Shown here: positions 55,873-64,000 of the stretch, one piece after another
Layout of the letters: each line of letters starts with the position of its first letter
Numbering within the stretch: position 1 is the stretch's first letter
Assembly (NCBI RefSeq): GCF_001583495.1
Contig: NZ_LQAQ01000089.1
Coordinates: forward strand, 26,910 to 90,909
Direction: 5' to 3'
Length of the DNA stretch: 64,000 nt
Source: Flammeovirga sp. SJP92
GTDB taxonomy: Bacteria; Bacteroidota; Bacteroidia; Cytophagales; Flammeovirgaceae
The notes under the pieces: generated by a model
The model's database searches: none
The model's input: the letters and a program-made list of their open reading frames with translations, nothing else
What the model was told of the DNA's origin: nothing
Program-made: the position numbers and the translations under genes

Positions 55873-55889
55873 TAAAATAAAGGTATGGA

Positions 55890-56375
55890 TTAATCAATAA
55901 AAGGATTTTCACCCTGATCTTCTGCACTGTTGTATACTCTAATGGCAATCACGTCAGCTTCAGCCGTCAAAGTATCACCCGACCAAGCTTCGCATTTCAT
56001 GACCACTTTTTTTCCTTTCTGTTCTGTTACTCTAGCAATCAATTTTACAGGAACAGCAATAGGAGTTGGCTTTAAAAATTTGACGTTCATTGTACCTGTA
56101 GCATATCGATACCAAGGTTTTGAATCGAGTGTTCTACCTTCTGATTTATACGCGTAAGCCATAGCAGTACCCATACAGTGACAATCAATAATTGTAGATA
56201 AAATACCTCCACTTAAAAGATTAGCCCAGCCATGGTATTTTTCTTCAGCTTGCCAAATACAGTGTGCTTCGTCTCCTTCCCAATACCCTTTGATATGTAA
56301 ACCATCATCATTTTTCTTCCCACATCCAAAACAAACATTGCCTTCCATGTGATCTTGAAAATAAGGAGAAATCAT
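55890..56375 (-). CDS. hotdog-fold thioesterase (PaaI-like)
   Basis: This 161-residue protein has the hotdog thioesterase pattern: CFGCGKKNDDGLHIKGYW near the N-terminus, then YHGWANLLSGGILSTIIDCHCMGTAMAYAY (47-76, the central helix with the expected Gly and Asp), and VKFLKPTPIAVPVKLIARV (98-116). Such enzymes cleave acyl-CoA thioesters; the exact acyl group is unknown. The two genes before and after it on this strand are 1 bp and 17 bp away, so it is part of the pseudouridine synthase/thioesterase/O-methyltransferase run. Confidence 0.82.
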   Translation of the reverse strand: MISPYFQDHMEGNVCFGCGKKNDDGLHIKGYWEGDEAHCIWQAEEKYHGWANLLSGGILSTIIDCHCMGTAMAYAYKSEGRTLDSKPWYRYATGTMNVKFLKPTPIAVPVKLIARVTEQKGKKVVMKCEAWSGDTLTAEADVIAIRVYNSAEDQGENPFID

Positions 56376-56376
56376 A

Positions 56377-57093
56377 TTATTTATATTTTCTAAGTTGAGT
56401 AATAACAGCTCTCATATCTTTTGGATACTCTGCCTCGATGGAGATTTCAGTACCATCCACATCTTTAAACTTTAAAGATCTAGCATGAAGTGCTACACGA
56501 GACATCAAAGGCTGTTCTTCTGTGTTGTTTTTTAAGTTGAATTTTCTTCCTTTAATGACAGATAAATAGGGTTTTTCACCACCATATACCTCGTCAGAAA
56601 TAATAGGGGAACCAATATACGCAAGGTGAATACGAATTTGGTGCATTCTTCCTGTTAGTGGTTTACAAGCCACTAAAGAATGAAATTTATAGATTTCCTC
56701 TGTTTTAACAATGGTCTGTGAAGGTTTGCCTTCAATATCAATTCTTACATTCCCTCTACCAGAAACAAGGATATTTCTGTCAATCATGTTTCCTTCAAAG
56801 TTTTCTACACCATCAACCACTGCGTGATAGATTTTCTCTACTTCTCTTTTTTCAAATTGAATAGCAAGGTTTCTGTAAGCTTCAGGATTTTTGGCAATAG
56901 CCATCACACCCGAAGTTTCTTTGTCCAAACGGTGACATAACTGAGTGTCTCCACCATATTTTTTGGCTTCTTGGTATACTGTAGGTAGTGTTTTATCTCT
57001 ATCTTCTAGTGATGATATATAAGGAGGTTTATTGACTAAAATATAATTGTCATTTTCAAAAATGATCCACTTCTTAAAATTCGGAATCTTCAT
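56377..57093 (-). CDS. RluA-family pseudouridine synthase
   Basis: This 238-residue protein has the RluA catalytic motif HRLDKETSGVMAIAK (54-68) with nucleophile Asp 57, and RMHQIRIHLAYIGSPIISDEVYGG (144-167). RluA-type enzymes turn uridine into pseudouridine in rRNA or tRNA. It has no S4 domain, as in the shorter members, so it is not RluD-like in layout; the target base cannot be read. Its start overlaps the histidine kinase gene end by 20 bp. Confidence 0.9.
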   Translation of the reverse strand: MKIPNFKKWIIFENDNYILVNKPPYISSLEDRDKTLPTVYQEAKKYGGDTQLCHRLDKETSGVMAIAKNPEAYRNLAIQFEKREVEKIYHAVVDGVENFEGNMIDRNILVSGRGNVRIDIEGKPSQTIVKTEEIYKFHSLVACKPLTGRMHQIRIHLAYIGSPIISDEVYGGEKPYLSVIKGRKFNLKNNTEEQPLMSRVALHARSLKFKDVDGTEISIEAEYPKDMRAVITQLRKYK

Positions 57094-58141
57094 TGTCTAC
57101 TTCTTTGGATAACTTTAAATCGAATGAAAAAGTTGAACCTTTTTCTTCTTCACTTTCCAATGTGATAACTGTGTCATGTCTTTCCAAAATGTGCTTGCAG
57201 ATTGCTAAGCCCAAACCAGACCCACCTTGTTTTTTCGTTCTACTTTTCTCAACTCGGTAGAACCTTTCAAAGAGTCTGTTTTGGTCTTCTTTTGGAATGC
57301 CAATGCCATTGTCTTTGACATGAACAGTAACCGTATCTTCATTGACCTGCAAAATTACTTTAACAAAACCATTTTTGTTATTATACTTAATTCCGTTAAC
57401 AACTAAGTTGATTACCACCTGTTTTAGACGGTTGTAATCAGCATCAACATAGATAGGATCATCATTTGGAGCCTCTAAAGTAACAAGAATATTTTTCTTT
57501 TCTGCTTTTTGCTCTACTTGTTCTAATACATCAACAATCATTACCTGCAAATCAAACTCTTCAAATTCCATAGAAATCTCTCCTGCTTCTATCTTGGAAA
57601 CAGTCAAAAGATCTTCTACTAGAATGTTTAAAGAATTGAGTGATTTTGCGGCTTTTTTAAGGAATCGGTCTCTGACTTTTTTGTCTTCAACGGCACCATC
57701 TAGTAGAGTGAGGATAAAACCTTGAGTGGCAAAGATGGGCGTTTTTAATTCATGTGAAATGTTGGCGAGGAATTCCTTTCTGTATTCCTCCATTTGCTTC
57801 AATTGAGCAATTTCCTCTTCCTTCATCTCAGCATAATTCTTAATCTGTGACTTAATACCTGAAATAGGGTTTCTTTCTTTTTGGATTAAGTTGATTGTAT
57901 CTGGAGATGAAATCTGTTTGTTTCTCAATTCATGGATCTGTCTATGAATATTTCCAACTTCTTTAAAGAAAATAAATTCCAAGACAAAGTAGGTTAGAAG
58001 GAATGAAGATGAAAATGAAATGAGCATTCCCACTAATATACCGGTGTGTTCAATGCCTGTTGTAATGGAAAGAAAGGCACCCGTAATACCGCCAATACAT
58101 AAGGCAAGTAATAATGAAACTGATCTGGCGTTGAAAAACAT
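57074..58141 (-). CDS. PhoR-like sensor histidine kinase
   Basis: This 355-residue protein has two N-terminal membrane helices (about 8-26 and 34-58), a short helical linker, a HisKA domain with the phosphorylated His 130 in NISHELKTP, and a HATPase domain (about 230-345) with NGIKYNNKNGFV (N box), KDNGIGIPKEDQ (G1), FERFYRV (F box) and GGSGLGLAICKHI (G2). It has no extracytoplasmic sensor of any size. It is probably the partner of the response regulator upstream. Its gene ends inside the start of the pseudouridine synthase gene. Confidence 0.9.
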   Translation of the reverse strand: MFFNARSVSLLLALCIGGITGAFLSITTGIEHTGILVGMLISFSSSFLLTYFVLEFIFFKEVGNIHRQIHELRNKQISSPDTINLIQKERNPISGIKSQIKNYAEMKEEEIAQLKQMEEYRKEFLANISHELKTPIFATQGFILTLLDGAVEDKKVRDRFLKKAAKSLNSLNILVEDLLTVSKIEAGEISMEFEEFDLQVMIVDVLEQVEQKAEKKNILVTLEAPNDDPIYVDADYNRLKQVVINLVVNGIKYNNKNGFVKVILQVNEDTVTVHVKDNGIGIPKEDQNRLFERFYRVEKSRTKKQGGSGLGLAICKHILERHDTVITLESEEEKGSTFSFDLKLSKEVDNEDSEF

Positions 58142-58196
58142 AAAATTATTAGGATAATATTCCTGGAATTAAGTCCGTTTTTTTCTCCAAGGAAAT

Positions 58197-58232
58197 AAAA
58201 CCTCATCACCTTAAAAAAGGAAATGAGGTTTT
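58197..58232 (-). terminator. hairpin between response regulator and kinase genes
   Basis: AAAACCTCAT (58197-58206) and ATGAGGTTTT (58223-58232) pair perfectly with a 16-base loop. It lies downstream of the regulator and upstream of the kinase on the minus strand, so it probably lowers or separates kinase transcription. Confidence 0.72.
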
Positions 58233-58281
58233 GATTTATAAGTTTGATTTAGAATAGGAGTTAAGATTAAAATCTACCATT

Positions 58282-58971
58282 CTAGATTTCGAATTTGTAA
58301 CCAACACCTTTGACAGTCTTGATGTATCCTTCTCCAATTTTTTCTCTTACTCTTCTGATATGAACATCAACTGTTCTTGCTAAAACATACACATCAGTAC
58401 CCCAAATGTTTCTCAATAAGTCATCTCTATTGAAGACTTTATTAGGGCTTTCTGCTAAGAAGTAAAGCAGTTCAAACTCTTTCTTAGGAAGTGTCTTTGC
58501 TTCACCATCGATGTATAATGTATAGCTTGATTTGTCAATAGAGAATTTATCAATATTGATAACGTCTTTTTTCTTAGAAGAAGATTTATTCTTTCTTTTG
58601 AAAATAGACTCAATTCTCTTCATCAGTGCTCTTGGCTTTACGGGCTTTACGATATAATCATCAGCACCAACATCAAATGCAGCTACTTCTGAATACTCCT
58701 CAGCACGGGCTGTTAAGAAGATTACGTGAGCGTCTGCCAATTCAGGGTTCTCCTTGATTTGTCTACACGCTTCCACTCCGTCCATCACTGGCATCATGAT
58801 ATCTAAAATGATCAGTTCAGGGTGAAACTCCTTGGCTACACCAACCGCTTGTTTTCCATCATTCGCGGTCTTAACGTTATATCCTTCTTTTTGTAAGTTG
58901 TAACTTAAAATCTCTACAATATCCGGCTCATCGTCCACCACAAGAATTTTTCTTTCGAGATCTGCTGCCAT
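58282..58971 (-). CDS. OmpR/PhoB-type response regulator
   Basis: The 229 residues comprise a receiver domain (1-120) with acidic pocket Asp 13/Asp 14, phosphorylation site Asp 57 in LIILDIMMP, the switch Thr in FLTARA (85-90) and Lys 109 in YIVKP, followed by a winged-helix DNA-binding domain (about 135-229; LPKKEFELLYFLAESPNKVF, ARTVDVHIRRVREKIG, KTVKGVGYKFE). It controls transcription when phosphorylated. The kinase gene 140 bp downstream is the likely partner. Confidence 0.92.
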   Translation of the reverse strand: MAADLERKILVVDDEPDIVEILSYNLQKEGYNVKTANDGKQAVGVAKEFHPELIILDIMMPVMDGVEACRQIKENPELADAHVIFLTARAEEYSEVAAFDVGADDYIVKPVKPRALMKRIESIFKRKNKSSSKKKDVINIDKFSIDKSSYTLYIDGEAKTLPKKEFELLYFLAESPNKVFNRDDLLRNIWGTDVYVLARTVDVHIRRVREKIGEGYIKTVKGVGYKFEI

Positions 58972-59118
58972 TTTAATTTGAAATTGATGTTAATTTATAA
59001 TCTGAATTTAGCTCTAATTTAGAGGTGAAAGTTCATTCTTCAAAGAAATATGCTAATGTGAATAGATATACATGCAATCTATTTACTTAATGTTAACATT
59101 AAATTCAAAGAATGAGTG

Positions 59119-61416
59119 TTATATGCTTTGTTCTTTTTTATAAAGTGAATTTAGCTGAACGGAATCAATTACTACATTATGCTTTTGGTGCAGTTCATCA
59201 ATCCATTTTTCTTCAAGAAATTCCTGATAATTGGCAATTACACTGCCCTTACATTCATTCAATGATTTTACACTTGGAGCTAAAACATCTTTAATTTCAA
59301 CAATTATGAATCTATTATTATCTTCAAAAGTATATCTTCCTTTCTCTAATTTTAAATGATCTATGTGAGGGATTTCGCTTTGTACAAAAGTACCTTCTTT
59401 ATAAGAGATAGAAAGGTTGTTGTTGTTATTCTTTTGCTTCACAAAATCTTCAGTATTTGTTGAGAAATACTTTACATCTACAGTACCTACTTCGCCGTCT
59501 TCAAAGTTAGATCTGATTCTATCTTTTGAAATACCATTGGCAACGTACTGGTCAATGATTTTCTGAAGTCTCTTACTCTTCATCGATTTATATTCTCCTT
59601 TGTTGACTTCTACATTCAGTAATACAAATAAGGAAGCATCTTGCTTCAATACTTCAGCACTTTTCTTGATATCACTGATTCTGTTTTTATACAAATAAGA
59701 ACTGTTTTTCTTGAATGTAATAGCGGAAACATCCGAAGGATATACTTGGTAGTAATTAGAATCTAGCATTTCAATTGTTTCATTCATCAATTGTTTGCTG
59801 CCTGTATTGTAAATTTCCATTACAGCTCTCGTGTCCCACATGTAGTTATCCTTATTGGCATCATAATACGCTTCTAAAGCATCTGTATCTTGACTTGCTT
59901 TATTCCAGACACAGTCTTCCATTACTCTGAACAATAATAATCCATCTTGGTATTCTAAAGCAAGGTGTTTATATTCTGGATATTTTTCTGGTAGATTTTC
60001 CTTTTCAACTTCTAAAAGAACAATCTCAGAATATTTTTTGAAGTGGCTGTCTAGTACCTCTTCTAAATCATCATTTTTTGTCTCTTTCTCTTGTTCAACT
60101 AGGTACTCTAAGAAATCATTAATAGTGATGCCTTTATCGTCTAATGTAAATACTTTCTTCTTTAAGGTTTTCACATTGATATCTTCTGATTTTTTCCACT
60201 CGTTTGTCAAGTAAGTGCTGTCAACTAAAGAGTAGGCTAGGGCTTTGTTTTCTTCAATCACAGTGTAGTTGTTGTCTCTCTTCAATTTCTTGATGAAATC
60301 CTTTCTACTCGTCTGAGATCTGCTGTCTCTTTTCACTTTCGTCACCAAAGAGGGGTACATCGTTTCATAAGGAGCAACAGGCTCTTTCTTGAACAAGCGG
60401 ATGATATGCCAACCGAAATCAGTCTGTACTGGCTGAGAAATTTGTCCTACCTCAGTTAAAGAGCTAACACCTTCTAAGAACTGAGGAGGGAAACGAACTT
60501 CGCTTACAGGAGGTAAAATACCTGCATTCTGAGAAGATCTTTTATCATCCGAGAAGTTAGTACACAGTTCATTCCAGTCACCTCCGTTTTGTAGGCTGTC
60601 ATAAATGCTGAAAACCTTTTGTTTAGCTACTTTCTTATGCTCTTCAGTATCCCTTGGACCACTGTTGATCATGATATGTTGTACTTGAAGATTGCCAAAA
60701 CGTTCTCTTTTGTCATGTACCTTCAATAAATGGTAGCCAAAGCGTGTTTTGATAATATCAGAAACACTATCGATTTCTGTGTTAAAAGCAGCTTCTTCAA
60801 AAGGATAAACCATTTGCAGAGAAGTGAAGTAACCTAAATTGCCCTTGTTTCTTTGTGCTGAAGGATCTTGGGAATATTGTTGTGCTAATTCCTCAAAGGC
60901 TTTTCCTTCTTGAAGTTCCTTCTGAATGTCTAAAACTTTATTATATGCAGCAAGTGTGTCTTCAGGAGACGCATTTTCATCTACTTTAATTAATAAATGA
61001 GAAGCGTTGACCTCAATTTTTTGTCTTTCATAAGCTTGTTTTACCAAACTGTCATTGAACACCGACTCTGTAAGGTAAGGTTCTTCCAGTTGATGTAAAT
61101 ACATTTTATACTCTGATTTGAAATCAGGCAATGTATCATACCCCAAAGTAACAGCTTCTGCTACTTTTAGTTTAAAATTGATAAATAAATCAAGGTAATT
61201 ATCAATACTTTCTTTAGAATAATACGCACTGTCATTTACGTAATTTTTCTCGTAGAGGTATATGAAGTTTTCTTTTGAAATGTTGTTTCCATCAATACTG
61301 ATGATTTTTTCTTCTTTGGTTAAGTCTGATTTCTTCCCAAAAGGTGAACTGGCACACCCGAAAAATAATTGAGAAGTTGTAATTAATAAGAAAAAATTTA
61401 GCGTATACTTTAGCAT
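59119..61416 (-). CDS. SurA-like periplasmic foldase with two PpiC rotamase domains
   Basis: This 765-residue lipoprotein starts MLKYTLNFFLLITTSQLFFGC (Cys 21). An N-terminal helical chaperone region is followed by two parvulin domains at about 135-235 (SHLLIKVDE...GNLGYFTSLQMVYPFEEAAF...FGYHLLKV) and 240-345 (QHIMINSG...GILPPVSEVRFPPQF...FGWHIIRLF). A large C-terminal helical part, typical of Bacteroidota versions, follows. It probably escorts outer-membrane proteins toward the Bam machine, in keeping with its BamD neighbour. The 147 bp downstream to the response-regulator gene are AT-rich and show no clear terminator. Confidence 0.9.
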   Translation of the reverse strand: MLKYTLNFFLLITTSQLFFGCASSPFGKKSDLTKEEKIISIDGNNISKENFIYLYEKNYVNDSAYYSKESIDNYLDLFINFKLKVAEAVTLGYDTLPDFKSEYKMYLHQLEEPYLTESVFNDSLVKQAYERQKIEVNASHLLIKVDENASPEDTLAAYNKVLDIQKELQEGKAFEELAQQYSQDPSAQRNKGNLGYFTSLQMVYPFEEAAFNTEIDSVSDIIKTRFGYHLLKVHDKRERFGNLQVQHIMINSGPRDTEEHKKVAKQKVFSIYDSLQNGGDWNELCTNFSDDKRSSQNAGILPPVSEVRFPPQFLEGVSSLTEVGQISQPVQTDFGWHIIRLFKKEPVAPYETMYPSLVTKVKRDSRSQTSRKDFIKKLKRDNNYTVIEENKALAYSLVDSTYLTNEWKKSEDINVKTLKKKVFTLDDKGITINDFLEYLVEQEKETKNDDLEEVLDSHFKKYSEIVLLEVEKENLPEKYPEYKHLALEYQDGLLLFRVMEDCVWNKASQDTDALEAYYDANKDNYMWDTRAVMEIYNTGSKQLMNETIEMLDSNYYQVYPSDVSAITFKKNSSYLYKNRISDIKKSAEVLKQDASLFVLLNVEVNKGEYKSMKSKRLQKIIDQYVANGISKDRIRSNFEDGEVGTVDVKYFSTNTEDFVKQKNNNNNLSISYKEGTFVQSEIPHIDHLKLEKGRYTFEDNNRFIIVEIKDVLAPSVKSLNECKGSVIANYQEFLEEKWIDELHQKHNVVIDSVQLNSLYKKEQSI

Positions 61417-61619
61417 AACTTGATTAAAAAAATTCCAACATGAAAGTAGTAGGAATGTGAAGAACGACGTAATTTGTCTGTTTTGTACAATTAAATACTA
61501 CTTGAGAAAGTTTGTTTTGAACTCAAGCACTCAATATGTATTTTTTATATGAAAAATTCAAACGAAAAGTAACACTAAAATCACCTCTATTGTATTTTGT
61601 ACAATTATTTGTCAATAAA

Positions 61620-61648
61620 AAAGCCACCTGATTCACTCAGGTGGCTTT
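61620..61648 (-). terminator. terminator of bamD
   Basis: AAAGCCACCTGA (61620-61631) and TCAGGTGGCTTT (61637-61648) pair perfectly with a 5-base loop and flanking A/T runs. Confidence 0.88.
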
Positions 61649-61661
61649 CTGTGTCGAATTA

Positions 61662-62639
61662 TTAATCTTCTCGGGCCGCTTCTTGCGTTTGTTCAAGATT
61701 CTTCGATCTTTTCCTTCTTTCTCTTTTTGACTCTTTAGGTCCTTGTTCCTCTAGCTTCTCAGCTTCCTCCTTGGTGATTTTACCAGCGGCAGCTTCAGCC
61801 TCAATTCTGGCTTTTTCTTTTTCCCAAGCCGCTTTCTTCTGCAAATGCTTTTTCAAGTCTTTGTCTACACTAGATTTCAATTTTGTAGCATCAGTGTAGT
61901 TGCTAGAGTTGGAATATCTTTCACCAAACTTTTTGTAAGTTTTCAATGATTCTTCAAAACGTTCCTGTTGTTTGTCGAAAACGGAGATTTTTGCCAATTC
62001 ATATTCGGCTTCCATTTTCTTATACATTACTTCAGGTTTGAAATCTGAGTCAGGGTAATCTTTCATGAAGTTATCATAAGCAATAGCTGCTGCTTTATAA
62101 TAACGTAAATGAGAATACTGCTTAGAGATTTCAAAGGCTTTCAACTCTAATCGAGCTCTGAGTTCGTCAATCAAATCATTACATTGACTTGCATATTGAC
62201 TAGTAGGGTATCTGTTGATGAAGTTTTGTAATTCTTCAATTGCCGTTTCAGTACCTGACTGATCCAAGTTGTAATCAGGAGTGTCTTTATACAAAGAATA
62301 TCCATTCATAAATAAAGCTTCTTCAGCAAATGGACTTCTGTTGTAGGTTTCGTAAAAACTTTTGAAATGATGAGAAGCAATCAAATATTGTTTCTGCTCA
62401 TATTGACTGTAGGCGTAATAAAATTGGATTTTTTCATATTCGGCTGCACCAACAAATGCACCCATAATGTCTTCAAATAAAACCGAAGCTTTATAAAAGT
62501 CTTTATTGTCGTAATAATTTAGAGCGGCATCATATTTTTCATTGATGTCTCTACTTTTTGATATCTTCGAAAACTTAGAACAAGAGAAGGAAAAAGTACC
62601 TAAAATTGCACAAGCTAGTATGATCTTCTTTCTTAACAT
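61662..62639 (-). CDS. bamD: outer-membrane protein assembly factor BamD (YfiO) lipoprotein
   Basis: This 325-residue protein has a lipoprotein signal (ending TFSFSC, Cys 20), then the BamD TPR array: DAALNYYDNKDFYKASVLFEDIM (40-62), FYYAYSQYEQKQYLIASHHFKSFYETY (73-99), AIEELQNFINRYPTSQYASQC (134-154), YYKAAAIAYDNFMKDYPDSDFKPE (180-203). BamD holds the BamA barrel complex that inserts outer-membrane proteins. The C-terminal 70 residues are a charged coiled coil (EKEKARIEAEAAAGKITKEEAEKLEEQ) not found in shorter relatives. It stands beside the SurA-like gene. Confidence 0.88.
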   Translation of the reverse strand: MLRKKIILACAILGTFSFSCSKFSKISKSRDINEKYDAALNYYDNKDFYKASVLFEDIMGAFVGAAEYEKIQFYYAYSQYEQKQYLIASHHFKSFYETYNRSPFAEEALFMNGYSLYKDTPDYNLDQSGTETAIEELQNFINRYPTSQYASQCNDLIDELRARLELKAFEISKQYSHLRYYKAAAIAYDNFMKDYPDSDFKPEVMYKKMEAEYELAKISVFDKQQERFEESLKTYKKFGERYSNSSNYTDATKLKSSVDKDLKKHLQKKAAWEKEKARIEAEAAAGKITKEEAEKLEEQGPKESKRERRKRSKNLEQTQEAARED

Positions 62640-62890
62640 AACTGCAAAACTAGATTTGTGTACCCTTAAATAAAAAGGAAAGCGTGGCTTTGTCTTTAAA
62701 AAGTTTGTAATCTATTGATTTAGGGAGGATTAAAATTTTGGTACAATTCATATTTTTTTGTATCCAGTTAAAATTTAGCGTAAAAATAACAGAATAAGTA
62801 CCTAGTCAAAAATAAGTACACGAAAAAATGCAAAGAACGCATTGGCTTTTTGCAGGTGTATCCCATCTCAATTAGGTAATTGCTAAAACA

Positions 62891-62921
62891 AAGACCCCCT
62901 TTTTACGAAAAAGGAGGTCTT
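62891..62921 (-). terminator. terminator of the DUF4097 gene
   Basis: AAGACC (62891-62896) pairs with GGTCTT (62916-62921), with an inner CCTTTTT/AAAAAGG stem and a small loop. The rest of 62640-62950 is AT-rich and empty apart from the probable bamD promoter, which I cannot place. Confidence 0.8.
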
Positions 62922-62950
62922 AGTGTGGAAAAATAACCGATTATTTTTTT

Positions 62951-63964
62951 CTAGTTGAATTTGATACTGCCATAAGCAGACTTCACATAGATCTTCTTTC
63001 CAGAATCTTTACTTATTCTATAACCTTCGTATTCAGATGAAGTGTTATGTTCAATAGATTTGTAGATTTCAACTCCATCTGCATTGTTTTTAAAGCTGCC
63101 ATAACGAGTTTCTGCACTGAATTGGAATGGAGTGTCTTGACTAAAACCTATTTTGATAGAACCATAAGCGGCATCTGCATTGATCTCTTCAAATGAACTG
63201 GCCACTTCATTGACTTTGATACTTCCATAATCTGATTCATAATTAAGTGAGTTTCTTAATGTATTTACTTCAAAGTTTGAATAAGCACTTTCTCCAAAAA
63301 TATCTCCAGCAGTACCGATATTAATGTTACCGTATTTGTCATCTATCTCTAGCTTGTTGGCTTGACCAATGTTCAATTTTCCAAGGTATCGGCTTCTTAC
63401 TTCTCCTTTTTCAATAAAATCAATTTCACCACTTCCATAGCTTATTCTAATTTTATTGGAAGGACCATTTAGGTCTTTTGTAGTCAATGAACCATAAGCT
63501 ACATCAAGTACCGAAGTTCCATTGATAGATTCAGTGGTGATGGAACCATACTTATTATGGAAGTCAATGTTAATGTCTTGTGGAGCTGAAATGTGATAGA
63601 TGATTTTAAATCCTTTCTTGCTGTTGATATTAGTACTACTTGGTACAATGGTCTCAAATTGTACATTTCGACCTGAAGATTGGTTTACAATTCTAATTTG
63701 CTCCAACAAATCTTTCGCTTTCTTTTCTGAAGTGTGCCATGCTTGTACTGTCACCTTTACTGTTACATCATCTTGACCTGTGGAAGTTTCCAATATCACA
63801 TCCCCAAACTTATTTTCTATGGTGATAAGAGATGTCTTGTCAATTTTACTAAAAGTTTCTTTAGTTACTTTCTCTTGCAGATTAGGATGCTGTGCAAACC
63901 CAATTGAAGTGAAAATAAAGAATAAGAAAATTGTGTTATATATTATATTGTTTTTTGTCTTCAT
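62951..63964 (-). CDS. DUF4097 secreted beta-helix-like protein
   Basis: This 337-residue protein has a signal peptide (about 1-24, ending GFAQ). The mature part repeats a short strand motif of the YGSI type (KYGSITTES, AYGSLTTKD, KYGNINIG, DYGSIKVNE, AYGSIKIGF, RYGSFKN, AYGSIKFN), typical of DUF4097 proteins that form a beta-helix. The start is MKTKNNIIYNTIFLFFIFTS. The function is unknown; in other Bacteroidota such genes often accompany anti-sigma factor genes, but the upstream region lies outside the window. Confidence 0.82.
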   Translation of the reverse strand: MKTKNNIIYNTIFLFFIFTSIGFAQHPNLQEKVTKETFSKIDKTSLITIENKFGDVILETSTGQDDVTVKVTVQAWHTSEKKAKDLLEQIRIVNQSSGRNVQFETIVPSSTNINSKKGFKIIYHISAPQDINIDFHNKYGSITTESINGTSVLDVAYGSLTTKDLNGPSNKIRISYGSGEIDFIEKGEVRSRYLGKLNIGQANKLEIDDKYGNINIGTAGDIFGESAYSNFEVNTLRNSLNYESDYGSIKVNEVASSFEEINADAAYGSIKIGFSQDTPFQFSAETRYGSFKNNADGVEIYKSIEHNTSSEYEGYRISKDSGKKIYVKSAYGSIKFN

Positions 63965-64000
63965 GATTCCTCTCTGGTTTTGTAGAGTTGATAATAATTT

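Overview
The window looks like chromosomal DNA of a marine, polysaccharide-degrading member of the Bacteroidota, most likely Cytophagales and perhaps near Flammeovirga. The grounds are AT-rich DNA, SusC/SusD pairs, type IX secretion (T9SS) C-terminal signals, DUF1735 and DUF4097 proteins, a BamD-PpiC-type envelope block and DUF3667. The genus is inference from overall style; no rRNA or other marker gene is present.

Region 1 (1-8180, + strand) is a polysaccharide-utilisation locus (PUL): the end of a SusC transporter, then SusD, SusC, SusD and a DUF1735 surface lipoprotein, closed by a multi-hairpin repeat and a terminator.

Region 2 (about 8200-27400, all genes on +) is an accessory array of about 18 small, mostly unrecognised genes, plus a DUF262/DUF1524 (GmrSD-like) defence candidate, an acid-ceramidase-like amidase, an RDD membrane protein, an FHA protein, a DUF4259 protein and several broken genes. 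It is full of palindromic DNA: four near-identical 177-182 bp long-hairpin elements bounded by CTGTTC and GAACAG, several shortened or diverged relatives, a 162 bp palindromic element ending on a start codon, and intergenic palindromes with AAC/GTT ends that resemble integron attC sites. Two of the long-hairpin elements are followed at once by a duplicated 3' tail of an upstream gene. No integrase or transposase that could move them is in the window.

Region 3 (27729-42268, +) returns to carbohydrate work: a GH2 beta-galactosidase, a large T9SS-exported GH51-like clan GH-A glycosidase with an NPCBM-type domain, a T9SS protein with eight cadherin-like repeats, two paralogous lipoproteins that look like clan GH-A barrels of unknown family (one with a beta-trefoil lectin tail), and an alpha/beta-hydrolase esterase between them. 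Regions 1 and 3 may be one glycan locus split by the array.

Region 4 (42341-63964, all on -) is ordinary core and envelope DNA: DUF3667 protein, 7TMR-DISM/SpoIIE-type phosphatase, the kdnA-kdnB pair for 8-amino-Kdo, two outer-membrane barrel proteins, a large helical-repeat lipoprotein, a LysM-repeat protein, O-methyltransferase, thioesterase, RluA-type pseudouridine synthase, a PhoR/PhoB-like two-component pair, a SurA-like double-PpiC foldase, BamD and a DUF4097 protein. Most transcription units end in clear hairpin terminators.
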